Assembly: GCA_003451715.1 (NCBI GenBank)
Contig: DMJN01000196.1
Coordinates: 1 to 5,049 of the forward strand
Reading direction: 5' to 3'
Length of the DNA stretch: 5,049 bases
Source of the DNA: Gammaproteobacteria bacterium
GTDB lineage: Bacteria > Pseudomonadota > Gammaproteobacteria > Pseudomonadales > Pseudohongiellaceae
In this document: in pieces, positions 5,048 to 5,049 of the stretch
Layout of the letters: each line of letters opens with the position of its first letter
How positions within the stretch are numbered: the first letter of the stretch is position 1
Notes under the pieces: generated by a model
What the model was told of the DNA's origin: nothing
Database searches by the model: none
The model's input: the letters and a program-made list of their open reading frames with translations, nothing else
Translations under genes and position numbers: made by a program

Positions 5048-5049
5048 AT

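Overview
This is a 5 kb piece of a bacterial chromosome, probably from a Gram-negative marine or soil proteobacterium, with a gammaproteobacterium the likeliest guess. The evidence is a lipoprotein di-heme cytochrome c, a periplasmic S41 protease, a MacB/FtsX-type ABC permease and a secreted protein of an unnamed family common in environmental Proteobacteria and Acidobacteria. Placement is by gene content only; no rRNA or tRNA is present.

Layout. Positions 1-285 hold a small ORF broken by a 13-bp tandem duplication, then the upstream region of the first intact gene. Positions 286-1284 (+) encode an exported protein of unknown function. Positions 1427-1768 (+) encode a 113-residue ArsC/thioredoxin-fold redox protein whose codon 14 is an in-frame TGA. 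That TGA sits exactly where the first Cys of a CxxC motif should be and is followed at the correct distance by a hairpin with the features of a bacterial SECIS element, so I read it as selenocysteine (UxxC). An ordinary gene caller would truncate this gene to 1496-1768. It has a good sigma70-type promoter and is clearly more GC-rich than its neighbours. The remaining genes are on the minus strand: a di-heme c-type cytochrome lipoprotein (1895-2512), an S41 protease (2681-3769) and an ABC transporter permease running to the window edge (3846-5045). The permease and protease are 76 nt apart and may be cotranscribed. The cytochrome follows after a 168-nt gap and has a leader in which a perfect 8-bp stem would cover its ribosome binding site and start codon.

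Between the genes lies a family of about 17-36 bp repeats (core TTAACTTGTCAGTACC), with five copies in four of the five intergenic gaps. The first 18 bases of the window also reappear, inverted, at its last bases, where the permease reading frame meets a TAG. This makes both ends suspect as assembly or rearrangement junctions.

The strongest result is the selenoprotein with its SECIS. The repeat family, the broken small ORF and the occluding hairpin before the cytochrome are the next most useful observations. No multi-gene system of a new type is evident.
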